A stretch of 64,000 bases of DNA from Lolium rigidum (GCF_022539505.1 NC_061509.1:207786254-207850253), one strand, 5' to 3'. Shown: positions 35,216 to 46,845, numbered from the stretch's first letter. A program made the numbers and translations. Notes: a model not told the origin generated them from the sequence alone.

Positions 35216-35678
35216 TTAGCTCTTCCCTCTTGTCATCTTAGTTAATACTTGTTATCTTGCACTCTTGCAAAGTACCTTGTTGATGGTTTGCGAGTACAAT
35301 TCCAATGTACTCACGGCTTTGTCCCTGCTATTTACTTGGCCAGACTTGGAGGAATTTGACAAATGAAGAAGGACTTGGATGACGTCTATGCGAGCTAGGA
35401 ACGTCTTCCCAGTCAGTTGCCTGTAGGGTTAAGGAAGATGACTCGGGCTCTACGCCGCTGAAGTGATTCCGCTACTCTGATGATTAAGTTAGGCCCTTCG
35501 AGGCTATTATGTAGAGATTGGTCATGTGACCTTGTTGTAATTTTCTTATTCCGTTTTGTAATGGATGATGTAACTTTAATATCAGTTCGGTTATGTGTTC
35601 ACGGTGCACTGATCATGGGACCGTGAACTGTATACATAACGGGAATTTCAGACAGCTAGTCCGGGGTCCCCACAGAGC

Positions 35679-35690
35679 TGGTATCAGAGC
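35679..35690 (+). other. primer-binding site (initiator tRNA-Met type)
   Basis: TGGTATCAGAGC, complementary to the 3' end of initiator Met tRNA as used by many plant LTR retrotransposons. It begins 5 bases after the LTR end. Confidence 0.9.
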
Positions 35691-37860
35691 TATCCTGACT
35701 GTAGGAGACCTTAGTTAGCATGGACGTTAGTTAGGGAACAAGTACTTTGGGAAAAACTATTTACAAAATAAATTCTTTCTTTAGTCGGAAGCATAACTTC
35801 TACTCCTCTTATTTCTTCAAAACTTCTAAAATTCTTATCTCTCCGCTTTATAAAAATGTTTGAAAATTCGTACTATATTGTCTCATCCATTTCAAAGCTA
35901 CATATTGAACGATATCCCCGACTCAGACCAGAGACTCGAAATCAAAGATGGATCAATCCCTCTGGAAGACTCATGTATCTCCAACAGTAGCTGTTGAAGA
36001 TTGGATGACAACTTACCCATACGCTTATAAGGATGATGATGTCATGTCTTTGGTTTTCACCAAACTTTGTCAAGGAGCTGACTTTGATCCTCCGTGGACT
36101 TGCACTTTACGCAGTCGTCTGGATCAAGTCTTCAGTTTCTTGACTAGTAATTTTTAGGGCAGCTACCAGAAGTTGTCGACTTTGAAAGTACCTCAACAGC
36201 TACCCCACTGAAGACCTCATGTTCCCAGGATGTTGAGACTAGAAGTTCCGCATAGTTTTAGCCTCTGCCTCAACATCGACGACTTAACACCAGGCCTGCT
36301 TCACCACCAACTGCTCCGAGAATCCATGTTGAAGTCGATGTCAACAAGATGAAGAGGTCAACATATCTGACCAACCCCAAACCTATAGGATGGATAGAAC
36401 AAACTCAATCGCTTTGATTGAGCTACCCCCGCGTATTAGGCCCCTTGGGTACTTAGAGTACCATGTCTGGTGTGATGATTGCTTGTAGTTCCCTAGTGTG
36501 CTACCTTGAGTGTTTTTGTCTGTTAGTTGTATGTATGTTTGTCTTGGTCTTTCGGTGTGAAAAACACTCTAGTGTGATAAACCAACTTAGGAAGCCTCCC
36601 AAAGATGTTTTCACCCTCATCTACCTCTCCGATGGATTGCTAACATCTAGTTAGTTGGATAGGTTATTGAAAGGCTCTAACTCTAACCCCGTTAGCAGTT
36701 GGTTTTCAACCATCGGAAAAACTAACCCAAACACCTATTTGCACTAACTACTTTCAAGATCAGCTGGAGCATCTCTACTACGCCAACGAAGCAGAAGCCC
36801 CTACCTTCAAAAGTGACTACACCTCTGCGAGAAGCCTTATTAGTTTGGTCTAACCTTGGAGCGTAATCGCGCTAACCTCGACGCTATCTTCTTGAAACCA
36901 CCCTCTAACCCACCGTCTAACAAGCTGAGAGTACATTAGCATCAAAGCCAAGCTGCATCACATGGTTGATCTGGTCCTCATCAAGTGAAGCTCCTGAAGA
37001 TACCTCAAGACTCAAAATTAGGTGTAATTTACCCGCTCACTTCTTAGCTGTTATAAGTCAGCGCCAACCCTCAAGCTGAGGAGTGTCTTCGACGACCTTT
37101 GTTGCTGCTTCATATGGATACCAACCAGGCGTTTCATCAACTTACTAACTTACCGCGCGTCCTATGGTTTAGTACACACCATGTTTACCTATTGAAGCCG
37201 TAGTCTACACGTCTCCCCTGAAGATTCTTCAACCGAATGCGGAAGATCGATGACTTCTACAGAAGCTCCAGACAGAACCACAAGGCAGGCGCTCTGAGTT
37301 TTTCCAAAGGTCCGATGAAAAATCTTAAGGGTGGAAGACTTCGTCTTCCACTAACAATTGGAGCTAACCCTAAAATTTTCAACCTTTCTAAAACACCGTT
37401 GGGAACTTGTTAGGATGCATTTACTCCCCCTTGAAGCTGTGGACTGTACATCGCCGCCCTGAAGGTGTTTCAACACAAGACGGGTGATCAATGACTTCTT
37501 CAAAAAGCGCCCGACAAGACTCCGTGGCTGAAGCTTAGAGTTTTCAAAACCCCCGGTGAAGAATTTTAAGGGTGGAGTCTTCCACTAAAAAAATTAAGCT
37601 AACTCTAAAAAGTTTTCAACCCTGCTAAAGCACCTTTGGATTGCACTAACCCTCCAAGAGTCTTGAACCCCCGCTAGGATCGTTAAGAAGCTTCATATCC
37701 AACACCTCCATGGAGTAGCCAATCTCTTCACGAAGTTTTCCCTCGGCAGAAAAATCTACAGTGCATCTCAGAAGTTGAAGTTGCGACCCTCTCAACAACG
37801 GCACATCTACAGAAGAATGGAGTCTAACCTTAGTTAAACTTTACAACCCCTCTAGTTCTA
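35691..37860 (+). mobile_element. non-coding internal region of the long-LTR gypsy element
   Basis: Follows the primer-binding site. A 69-codon frame at 35948-36157 (MDQSLWKTHVSPTVAVEDW) is the only reasonable start; it has no recognised domain. The rest has frequent stops. Two diverged copies of a roughly 240-bp unit occur at about 37190-37400 and 37430-37640, each with TTAAGGGTGGA and a CTTCCACTAA block. No Gag, protease or RT motif was seen, so it is a large non-autonomous derivative. The right boundary is uncertain. Confidence 0.55.
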
Positions 37861-37888
37861 CGCTCTGCAAACTGACACGTGGCAGACG

Positions 37889-37912
37889 CCGTTAACTGGC
37901 AGTTAACGGCGT
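37889..37912. repeat. short palindrome GCCGTTAAC/GTTAACGGC
   Basis: Arms GCCGTTAACTG and GCAGTTAACGGC at the left edge of the GGGCC-rich repeat region. Possibly part of a DNA transposon terminus; unproven. Confidence 0.5.
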
Positions 37913-38099
37913 TAACCGGCTGAAACCCCGTGGTAGATGGTAGGCCCACACGAGGCCTGCCACGTCTTAAGCGGGCTGGCCCATTAAATTTGCGGGCCGG
38001 GCCAGTGACTTAGTTTGACCGGTCAACTATATAGCTGGGCTGGTCCATTAGTTACGTGCGGGCCTAACCTCTAAGGTTGAGTCGGGTCAAAACTTTAAC

Positions 38100-38990
38100 G
38101 GGCCGGCCCACTAAACATGTGGGCCGGACCGAATGCACTCGTTTGACCGGTCAACAGGCAAAAGGGCCGGCCCACAAGACATGTGGGACCCACTTTCCTG
38201 TTATCGGGCCGGCCAATTTAACTAGTGGGGTCAACCTTAAAACAACTGGGCCGGCCCAGGGAGTTATTGGGCCGGCCCAATTAGCATGTGGGTCCCACTT
38301 TCCTGCTATCGGGCCGGGCCATTTAGTACGTGGGGTCCACAATAGATCAAACGGGTACGGCCCAACAAGCCGGTGGGCGGGCCAAAAGCACCGGTGGGTC
38401 CCACTTTCTGTTAAAGGGCCGGCCCATTTAGTATGTGGGGTCCACCATATAGCAAGTGGGTCGGCCCAACAAGATAGTGGGCCGGGCCAAAAACACGAGT
38501 GGGTCCCACTTTCCGGTTAAAGGGCTGGCCCATTTAGTATGTGGGGTCCACCATATAGCAAGTGGGCCGGCCCAACAAGATAGTGGGCCGGGCCAAAACA
38601 ACGGTGGGTCCCACTTTCTGTTAAAGGGTCGGCCCATTTAGTATGTGGGGTCACACGTATAGCAAGTGGGCGGCCCAACACGCTAGTGGGCCGGGCCAAA
38701 AGCACATGTGGGTCCCACTTTCTGTCAAAGGGCCGGCCCATTTAGTATGTGGGGTCCACCATATAGCAAGTGGGCCGGCCCAACACGCTAGTGGGCGGGC
38801 CAAAAACACGAGTGGGTCCCACTTTCGTCTTAAAGGGCCGGCCCATTTAGTATGTGGGGACCACCACAAAAGCAATTGGGCTGGCCCAACTAGTTAGTGG
38901 GCCGGCCCAGTGGTGGGTGGGGTCCACCTTAAAGCAAGTGGGCCGGCCCAATAAAAGTGTGGGGTCCACAGTAAATCAAGTGGGCTGGCC
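38100..38990. repeat. 105-bp tandem repeat array rich in GTGGGTCCCAC and TGGGCC
   Basis: About eight units, period 104-106 bp. Landmark GTATGTGGGG recurs at 38431, 38537, 38641, 38745 and about 38849, with diverged forms at 38327 and about 38222. Each unit carries GTGGGWCCCAC (38183, 38288, 38394 and on to about 38813, seven copies) and one or more TGGGCCGG(C)CCA boxes. Open frames across it on both strands (for example 38077-38520) are a by-product of the repeat, not genes. Confidence 0.9.
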
Positions 38991-39038
38991 CAATAAGTAA
39001 GTGGGCCAGCCCGTTTAGTTGCTGTTTATATGCCGGCG

Positions 39039-39348
39039 TGATACGTCCAAAACGTATCTACTTTCCCGAACACTTTTGCTATTGTTTTGCCTCTAATTTG
39101 TGTATTTTGGATGCAACTAACACGGACTATTGTTGTTTCGACGAAGCTGTTACTGGTGTCTCGTTTTGTGCGGAAATCCAACTTTCGGGGAAAAACCTCG
39201 GGATTTTGACGAAAGGGCCTATTTTCCCGGAATACTACTGGGAGCCGGAGAAGGACAATTGAAGTGGAGGCCGAGGGCCCCACCATGTGGCGGCACGGCC
39301 CGGGGGGGCCCGCGCGGCCATGTGGTGTGGCCCCCTCGGGCCGGCCTC
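39039..39348 (+). repeat. 5' end of a TGATACGTCC-type LTR, cut by gap 2
   Basis: Starts TGATACGTCCAAAACG and runs 310 bp into the gap. Same family as the minus-strand LTR at 46846-48199. Confidence 0.8.
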
Positions 39349-39448
39349 NNNNNNNNNNNNNNNNNNNNNNNNNNNNNNNNNNNNNNNNNNNNNNNNNNNN
39401 NNNNNNNNNNNNNNNNNNNNNNNNNNNNNNNNNNNNNNNNNNNNNNNN
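39349..39448. other. assembly gap of 100 N
   Basis: Exactly 100 N. The left flank is an LTR of the TGATACGTCC group, the right flank an LTR of the TGTTATCACC group in opposite orientation. Confidence 0.99.
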
Positions 39449-40031
39449 AATCGTAACGGATCAGATCTACTAAATAATGATCAAGCGGAGTGCCGCCCCC
39501 ACGCCTGAGATAGGCGTGAGGGCGGCTAGATATGCAAGGGTTGCACTACGTAAGCATGCTTAAACGAAGAACAATGCTAACCCTAACACATCTAATGATA
39601 ACTACGTCGCTCGCCATCAAAAGCGCTTCAGTACGAGCAACGCATGAACAACGTGGGGCTTGTGCTGCCTAGATCGCAAGATGCGATCTAGGCAGCATGT
39701 CGCTTACCTGATAGAAACCCTCGAGACGAAGGAGTTGGCGATGCGCCGAGATTGGTTTGTTTTGGGGTTGAACGTGAGTTGTTGTTTATTCCATAAACCC
39801 TAGATACATATTTATAGTCCAGCGGACTTTCTAATGAGGGCGTGCACTAAACCGTGCACGAGATAAACTCTAACTTCTAAATCGATACACAATCTATCAT
39901 ATTAAGATACACGGGCTAACTAGCCCAAATTCTCCGTGCAAGGCCGCTTCATAGATCTTCCATATGTAATCTTCCAAGCCCATCTTGATCGCGGCCCACC
40001 TCTTGATTTAGTCTAAAATCTGGTGATAACA
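39449..40031 (-). repeat. partial LTR of the element 1/2 family, minus strand
   Basis: Its minus-strand 5' end TGTTATCACC is at 40031 inside a CACTA transposase. Its 3' half is lost in gap 2. It is more diverged from elements 1 and 2 than they are from each other. Confidence 0.85.
39492..39695 (-). other. paired hairpins in a diverged LTR copy
   Basis: Hairpin 1 at 39665-39695 is intact. Hairpin 2 at 39492-39526 carries compensatory changes: TTACACC/GGTGTAA in elements 1 and 2 becomes TCACGCC/GGCGTGG here, so two base pairs change on both sides and one becomes a G-T pair. Confidence 0.8.
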
Positions 40032-40032
40032 G

Positions 40033-43000
40033 AATCTTCATCATTTAGCAAGATGCTTGGGTCAATTTTCACCGTGAAGGGCGGAATTTCTTTAAACTTA
40101 TTATAATCTTCTGACATGTCTGTCTTGTCATCCACTCCCACGATGTTTCTTTTCCCCGAAAGAACTATGTGGCGCTTTGGCTCCTCGATTGATGTATTCT
40201 TTTGTTGATTTCTTTTTCTTGATTTGCTAGACATGTCCTTCACGTAGAAAACTTGAGCCACCTCGCTGGCTAGGACAAAAGGCTCGTCCATGTACGCAAG
40301 ATTGTTGGGATCCACTGTTATCATACCGTACTTATCGTCAATATGTATAGCGCTGAGCTTCACCCATTTGCACCGAAACAAAGGGACCTTAAAAGTGGGA
40401 CCATAGTCAAGTTCCCATATCTCCTCTATGTATCCATAATATGTGGTGGTCTGCCCATTCTCGTCTCGTTGCATCGAAGCGGACACCGCTGTTTTGGTTG
40501 GTGCTCTTTTATCTTGGTCGATCGTGTAAAATGTATTCCCATTTATCTCGTACCCTTGGAATGTACATATGTTTGAAGATGGTAACCTGGCCAACAAGTA
40601 CAGACTGCTCCACCGCAGATGGGTCATTAATGAGATGTCTTTGCAACCAACTGCCGAAGGTATTCATGTGTTGACGTGTAATCAAGGACTCGGGCTGGCC
40701 CGGGTTTATTTCTCGTAAAACATTCTTATGTTTCTCGATGTACGGAGCCACCAAGCTGGAATTGTATAGAACCGTGTAGTGCGCTTGATTGAAAGAAATC
40801 TTGTCCCTCCACACCGTTGTTTTCCTTCCTAGTGTGCCTTTTCCAGTCAGCCTCCCCTCATACCGAGATTCAGGAACACCAATCGGCTTAAGGTCGGGAA
40901 GAAAGTCAACACAAAACTCAATGACCTCCTCGGTTCCGTAGCCCTTTGAGATACTTCCTTCCGGCCTAGCTCGGTTATGAACATATTTCTTTAAGACTCC
41001 CATGAACCTCTCGAAGGGGAACATATTGTGTAGAAATACAGGACCGAGAATTCTAATCTCTTCAACTAGGTGAACGAGGAGGTGCGTCATAATATTGAAG
41101 AAGGATGGTGGGAACAACAACTCGAAGCTGACAAGACATTGGACCACATCTTCCCGTAATCCCGACAAAGTTTCGGATCCATTACCTTCCGAGAAATTGC
41201 GTTCAGGAATGCACATATCTTCACAATGGCTAGTCGAACATTTTCCGGTAGAAGTCCCCTCAATGCAATCGGAAGCAATTGTGTCATAAGCACGTGACGA
41301 GTCATGGGACTTCGGGTTCTGGAATTTTTTCTCCTTCATATTTACTATCCCCTTTATATTCGACGAGAAACCAGACGGAACCTTGATACCGAATAGGGCT
41401 TCAAAAAGATCTCCTTCTCTTGTTTGGTAAGAGCATAGGCGGCAGGCCCTACAAACCGCCCTGGATGATTGCCGTTTCGTCCTTTATGAAGTTCCCGGTC
41501 CTCCCGTGCTTCGTTGTATCTTTTGTCTTTCCATACACGCCCGTAAAACCTAGAATATTCACACAAAGATTCTTGGTCAGGTGCATCACGTCGATTGCGG
41601 AGCGGACTTCCGGGACTTTCCAATATTCTAGCTCCCGGAAAATAGATTTCTTCTTCCACATGGGCGCGTGTCCGTCATCGTCTTTCGGAACAGGTCGACC
41701 GCCTGGACCCTTTCCAAAGATAACATTTAAATCCTTGACCATGTCAAATATATCAGCACCACTACGGGGGACAGGCTTCGGACGGCGGTCAGCCTCGCCA
41801 TCGAAATGCTTGCCTTTTTCCTTAAGGGATGCTTGCGCGGAAGGAAACGACGATTGAACGGGTACACAACTTTTCTCGCTTTTTCCCAAATATTTACTTT
41901 CAGTCTCATCTAAACAAGTGTGTGCATGCATTGTATCCTTTGTTCGTCTGTCCCGAAATGTTACCGAGAGCAGGCCAATCATTGATGGTTACGAATAGCA
42001 ACGCTCGTAGGTCAAATTCTTGCTCCGTGTGCTCATCCCACACACGTACACCTGGTTTGGCCCACAACTCCAAAAGTTCATCGACTAATGGTCTTAGGTA
42101 CACATCAATGTCGTTGCCCGGTTGCTTTGGGCCTTGGATAAGCACTGGCATCATAATGAACTTCCGCTTCATGCACAACCAAGGAGGAAGGTTGTAGATA
42201 CATAGAGTCACGGGCCAGGTGTTGTGACTGCAGCTCTGCTCCCCAAAAGGATTCATGCCATCTGTACTTAGACCAAAGTATAAGTTCCTTGCCTCACCCG
42301 CAAAATCCGGAAACTCTCTCCCGATGTTTCTCCACCGCCGACCATCGGCGGGGTGCCTCAACATCGCGTCTTTCTTACGTTCTTCCATGTGCCATCGCAA
42401 CAACTTGGCATGCTCTTGTTTCTGAACAAACGTTTCAACCGTGGTATTATTGGAGCATACCACATCACCTTCGCAGGAACCCTCTTCCTGGGTGGCTCGC
42501 CCTCAACATCACCAGGGTCATCTTTTCTGATCTTATACCGCAATGCACCACATATCGGGCATTTATTCAAATTCTCGTACTTCTCACCGCGGTAGAGGAT
42601 ACAGTCATTAATGCATGCATGTATCTTCTGCACATCTAATCCTAGAGGGCAGACAAGCTTCTTTGCTTCATATGTACTGACGGGCAATTCATTATTTCTT
42701 GGAAACAACTTCTTTAATATTATCATCAATTTCTCAAATCCCGAGTCAGTCACACCGACCTCCGCCTTCCATTTCAGCAATTCCAATATGCTACCCAGCT
42801 TTCTATGCCCATCTTCACAACCTGGGTACAACAATTTGTGGTGGTCCTCTAACATCTTGTCGAACCGCAACCTCTCCTTATCCGTGCCACGCTCTCTTCT
42901 TGCATCGAAATGGCCCGACGAAGATCATCATCAACGGGATCATCCGATGCCCGTTCTTCACCTCCTTCTTCTTCATTGTCGTCCATTGCGGTATCAAAGC

Positions 43001-43302
43001 ATTCGAGAGAACATAGATCGGTACTGGTCATCATTATCTTCTTCCTCATCGCCGTCTTCCATCATAACCCCTTCTTCTCCGTGCTTGGTCCAAACATTAT
43101 AGCTGGACATGAATCCAAACCGAAGCAGGTGGCTCTTAATGTCTCTTGAGCAAGAGTAATCCTTCTCGTTCTTACATTTTAGACATGGACAGCACATAAA
43201 ACCTTGCTTCGACTTGTTGGCCTCGGCCACAAGCAGGAAAGAATTCACGCCCTCTCCGAAAGCGGGGGCACATCGGTTACCGTACATCCATGGATGACTC
43301 AT
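40033..43302 (-). pseudogene. CACTA TNP2-type transposase, C-terminus truncated by LTR
   Basis: Starts at 43302 with a transposase-associated domain (MSHPWMYGNRCAPAFGEGV; CPCLKCKNEKDY). Acidic linker, then CPLGLDVQKIHACINDCILY and CPICGALRYK (42870-42500). Transposase_21 core follows at 42290-41450 (WPVTLCIYNLPPWLCMKRK, LIQGPKQPGNDIDVYL, DVMHLTKNLCVNILGFTGVY). DUF4218-type blocks at 41200-40900 (PSFFNIMTHLLVHLVEEI, GPVFLHNMFPFERFMGVLKK) and a DUF4216-type block at 40560-40250 (YEINGNTFYT, YYGYIEEIWELDYG). Coding is spread over about seven overlapping stretches, so there are several single-base breaks or small introns. It ends where the LTR begins at 40031. Clearly related to, but distinct from, the transposase at 26389-29921. 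Confidence 0.8.
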
Positions 43303-43596
43303 CTCGCATCATAAGTACAATTATATATGTATCAGATGCAATCACCTTGCTAAAATTAGTATTGTACGGACTATGCATATATATATAGTCGAGAAAATAG
43401 TTGCTAACCTTTTAGGATCAAAAAAAGGAGAAATCTTATCAAATAAAACCAAGTGGCATCCCTCTCACAAGCATTCCATCAAACACCTCTTGTGCACATG
43501 TAGAAAAAATGAGCTAGCATACACCTCCACCTTCACCACCAAGGAAAAAATGAGGTGGGGGGAGTGGCTGGCTGCTTCTATATATATAGGGGGGCA

Positions 43597-43688
43597 TTTG
43601 TCGCGGGCCGTATTACGACCCGCGACAAAAGGGTGGCCACGTCGCTCCTACCCCTTTTGTCGCGGGTCGTAATACGGCCCGCGACAAA
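43597..43688. repeat. perfect subterminal palindrome of the second CACTA
   Basis: 37-bp arms starting TTTGTCGCGGGCC, separated by 18 bases. Further TTTTGTCGCGGG repeats follow toward the terminus. Confidence 0.9.
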
Positions 43689-43812
43689 AGGCCGCGACAA
43701 AAGCCTCCGCACGCTCCACATGGTTTCGGGGCGACGTGGCCAGGCCATTTGTCGCGGGTGCAGGCGCGCCCGCGACAAAAGGCTCCCACGGAAGCCCTGT
43801 TTTCCACTAGTG

Positions 43813-46340
43813 TGACGATGATCCAATGACGTCGGCGTCGCCCTTGTCGTGCCATGCGTCGATGTGGTGTTAGTCGGATATGAAAGGACTCCATGCTGGT
43901 CTCCCAGAAGATGTTCAGGCTGCGGCACACGCCCTTGCTAGATTTCATGCGGAGCAGATGCGCTGGCTAAGACCATGCCGATGAGTGCGATGTCGCCGAA
44001 ACCCTACGCACTTGGTCGCATCCCCTTCGCTCTTCGATGTCCTCATGACGGCAGCGAGGTGTCGGGAGAGACCATGCCGGTTGCGTTCCGTGGCGCCGAA
44101 ACCCTATGGAGCCATGCACACCCCCTGATATCTCCGATTTTCTCATGGCGGCGGCGAAGGGAATATGGTGGATTGGTTGTTCGCTACTTCTTCTTTTTTT
44201 ATCTGTTTCGCTTCTTTCTTTATGTATACAGTGACATAATTATTGTTGAGGTATGGTGGATGAATCAATTTCTCCTCAATTTTCTCAACAGCCAGGTACA
44301 TGTGTGTTTAGGTGCCGTGTGGTTAGGCGTATCCGTCTCCACCACGGCAGATCGGCATGGCTTAGGCACCGAGGCGATATGGTTTCTATAATTTTTTTCT
44401 TATCTGAGCCGTTTACTTTTAGCTGGTTAATCTAAGCCATTAGTTGTCTTGTGTTTTAATAATATAATAGATAGATAGATATTTGATGTTGTTAAGAACT
44501 ACAATAACCTTGTTGTGGTGTAGGAAACCAAGTCATCATTGGTTGCCCTTCCCACCCCCGAGCAGGGATGCGCCATGGTGGGCCAAGCTCTGCAGATCCG
44601 GGCACTATAGCCCGATCCGCGCTAGAGAATGAAACCACCGCCTTCACAGTGTTAGAGGCTGCACACGCGACGCACCTCAGCACCAGGGTTCGGGGTCCTC
44701 CGGTGTTGCCGGAGCGAGGGCGACACGGCTGGAGTGAGTGACACCGGAGAAAGGGGGTGTGCAGATATCTCTCGTGATCGGGCTGCCTAATTTAGCAACA
44801 AAAGCAGACTAAAAGATGCCAAACAAACACGAAAGTAGGCAAAGGCATATTCGACAAACGAGATTATCACAATCAACTGTAATGCCAAACGTAGCTTAAA
44901 ACATAAGAGATTAGAACTATAATGCGCAAGAAAATATATGAGACTTAGCACTAACCTGCACGACGCCAGATTATATGTGTTTAGTACTAGTCCATCAGTT
45001 TAGCTTGAGACAGCGTGCGGGTCACAAAGTGGTAGTACTACCGTACTACATCTGATGTACTAGTACCATCCGTTTAGTTTAGCAGTAGTACAGCTTTGTA
45101 CTCCCTGTACTTGTCATTTCCATTGGTACTGCTCCACCACTTTCAGTATAGTTTAGCAATTTCTGTTGCCAACAAGTAGCCGCTGGCTGAAGCCCTCGAT
45201 CTTTGACCGAGTTAGGCAAGATTCAGACGATACAAGGGAAGCACGATCGGAGAGCGAGATGCGGTAGTACAACAAGGAAAACAATGTCGGACAGTTCTCA
45301 ACAGCAGTACAGACCGCCGTTGCCATGTGCCAGCTCCGTCGCTCGCCTACAAAAAGGTAACCGGTTTTGTCAACGAGATGAGAGGGAAGACGAAGAGGAG
45401 GATGAGATGCAGAGGCATCATCGAGTCCAGCGTTGATGAACCGTCATGATCAGGCGACGGCCCGTCCTCCGCGGCTGCCGGAACGGTTCACCGCCGCTGG
45501 ACTCAATGTCACCTCTGCTAATCTCTGGCCAGAGGACATTATTTCCTGACCCCTAATCCGTCATCGCAAGAATTTTCATCAGGTACGAGGAGAAGAAGGG
45601 ATTGACCAGGCGATGGGCCTTGTGCAGCTTCGCGTCCTCCGTCACCGCCGATGACACCGCCGGTTCTGCGTCCACCTTGGAGAACGAGAAGAAGGACAGA
45701 GCGCCGCCACAGAATGGTGATAGAGCGAGCGGAGCATGTAGCTCAAGCGGCACAGGCTCCTCTGGTTCTTGAGCCTCTCCACAGTTGGAGCCAGCATCTC
45801 GGAGCCTGTCTAACCGGCAGCTGGCTGGAAGATCAGCGGTTGGATAGTGGTCGTCACGAACTCGCCAACGTCTCTTCTCGCCAACACCAGAGCTGCTCGG
45901 TCGCCTCTCCTCGTGAGGTTCGGTTCGGAGCTTGGGTGCGCGGAGTCAACGGATCACCGGCGTGATGGGTGACGTACATGGATGACATTGTGGACTTGTG
46001 ATCGATGTCGCGTGGCCGCTGTAAATGTTTTCCTTTATATATATAGCCGTAAATCAGGGCATCTCTAGTCGTGGCTATACAAGGTGGGGGCTTCGACTGT
46101 AAAAAATGATTGATCCTACTGGGGAAGAAACCCAGCATCGCTGTGTATTGATAGCGGTAATTGTGTGCTCAACATTGAGAATGCGAGTACGAACACTCGA
46201 ACTCGGACGGACTAAGAGCTATCAACAGCTCACTGCCACCAGGCTATGCCTTAGTTCACGAGGGCTTCGACTCTAGTTGCTGGAGGAGCTCCAGTTGCTT
46301 CATATAGCCTCTTTCTCCGGTTCTAACGAGTTGCGGGGTA
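43813..46340. other. unassigned DNA between a CACTA end and a repeat
   Basis: No convincing gene. 43960-44160 holds two diverged copies of a segment with ACCATGCCG, GCGCCGAAACCCTA and CTCATGRCGGCGGCGA. A (TAGA)n tract at 44468-44480 could be the tail of a non-LTR element. 45450-45970 is GC-rich with short frames on both strands; the minus-strand stretch 45753-45553 only faintly resembles a cytochrome P450 helix and is not called. Likely decayed repeats and gene fragments. Confidence 0.35.
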
Positions 46341-46845
46341 AAGATGACAATGGTAGGATATAGGTAGGGTAAAATTATCATACGCATATCCGTGTAGTTA
46401 ATGGGTAGAACTTTCTACCTATACCCATACCCACGGATATATAAAACTCTACTCACACCCGTACCTGACAGATACACATACCTATTGGGTACCCAATAAA
46501 TAGATTAAATAGTACATAAGATAATTATAATTTATATTCAGTGATAACATATTTGAAAAAATAATATCAATTATCTAAACTAGATAACATGTAGTTGACT
46601 ATATAACAATTATCAAAATTTGTACATCGTAATTATAACTTGTAGTCGGTAAGATTAGACCAGGAACACGACATATTGATAGTTGATCACAACCTAACTA
46701 GATTCACAAATTCAATAACTTTGGCTATTTAGTTTCATATGTTCATATATCAGTATAAATAGGTAGGGTATGGGTCTACCCTATGGTTACAAACCTATAT
46801 CCGTGCCCTACCCATGATATAACGGGTAGGTAGGGGACCGCAACA
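46340..46845. repeat. TACCC/GGGTA-rich repeat, possible small DNA element
   Basis: Starts GGTAGGATATAGGTAGGG and ends ACGGGTAGGTAGGGG with many TACCCATACCC and GGTAGGGT words at the edges and an AT-rich middle. It interrupts the last bases of the LTR at 46846. Precise ends and target duplication could not be fixed. Confidence 0.35.

Larger units (their letters stand above)
32044..35674 (+). repeat. very long gypsy LTR, 5' end truncated
   Basis: At least 3.6 kb, ending GGGGTCCCCACA at 35674 and followed by a tRNA-Met-type primer-binding site. This proves an LTR 3' boundary and shows it is a 5' LTR. It contains a GC-rich promoter with TATAAAAG at 32171-32178 and a C18-type run at about 32140. 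The GC-rich open frames at 32094-32910 have no recognised domain and lie in the promoter/leader. The LTR at 30865-32043 abuts its left side. Confidence 0.75.
40032..43812 (-). mobile_element. second CACTA element, 5' terminus intact, 3' part cut by an LTR
   Basis: Right end CCCTGTTTTCCACTAGTG at 43795-43812 is the complement of CACTAGTGGAAAACAGGG. TTTTGTCGCGGG subterminal repeats fill 43595-43790. TATATATATA near 43580 is a likely transposase promoter. The 3' end is missing beyond 40032, where an LTR of the element 1/2 family is inserted. Confidence 0.9.

Noticed and set aside
38077..38897. Open frames encoding repeated GPAHLVCGVH-like units, resembling a repeat protein
   Set aside because: They are translations of a 105-bp tandem DNA repeat whose period (104-106 bp) mostly does not keep one frame; similar frames occur on the other strand.
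38100..38990. CRISPR-like regular spacing
   Set aside because: The whole 105-bp unit is repeated, with no unique spacers, and the genome is eukaryotic.
45553..45753. Minus-strand stretch faintly like a cytochrome P450 helix (KLHKAHRLVNPFF)
   Set aside because: Only one weak motif, no haem-binding Cys region or other P450 blocks nearby.
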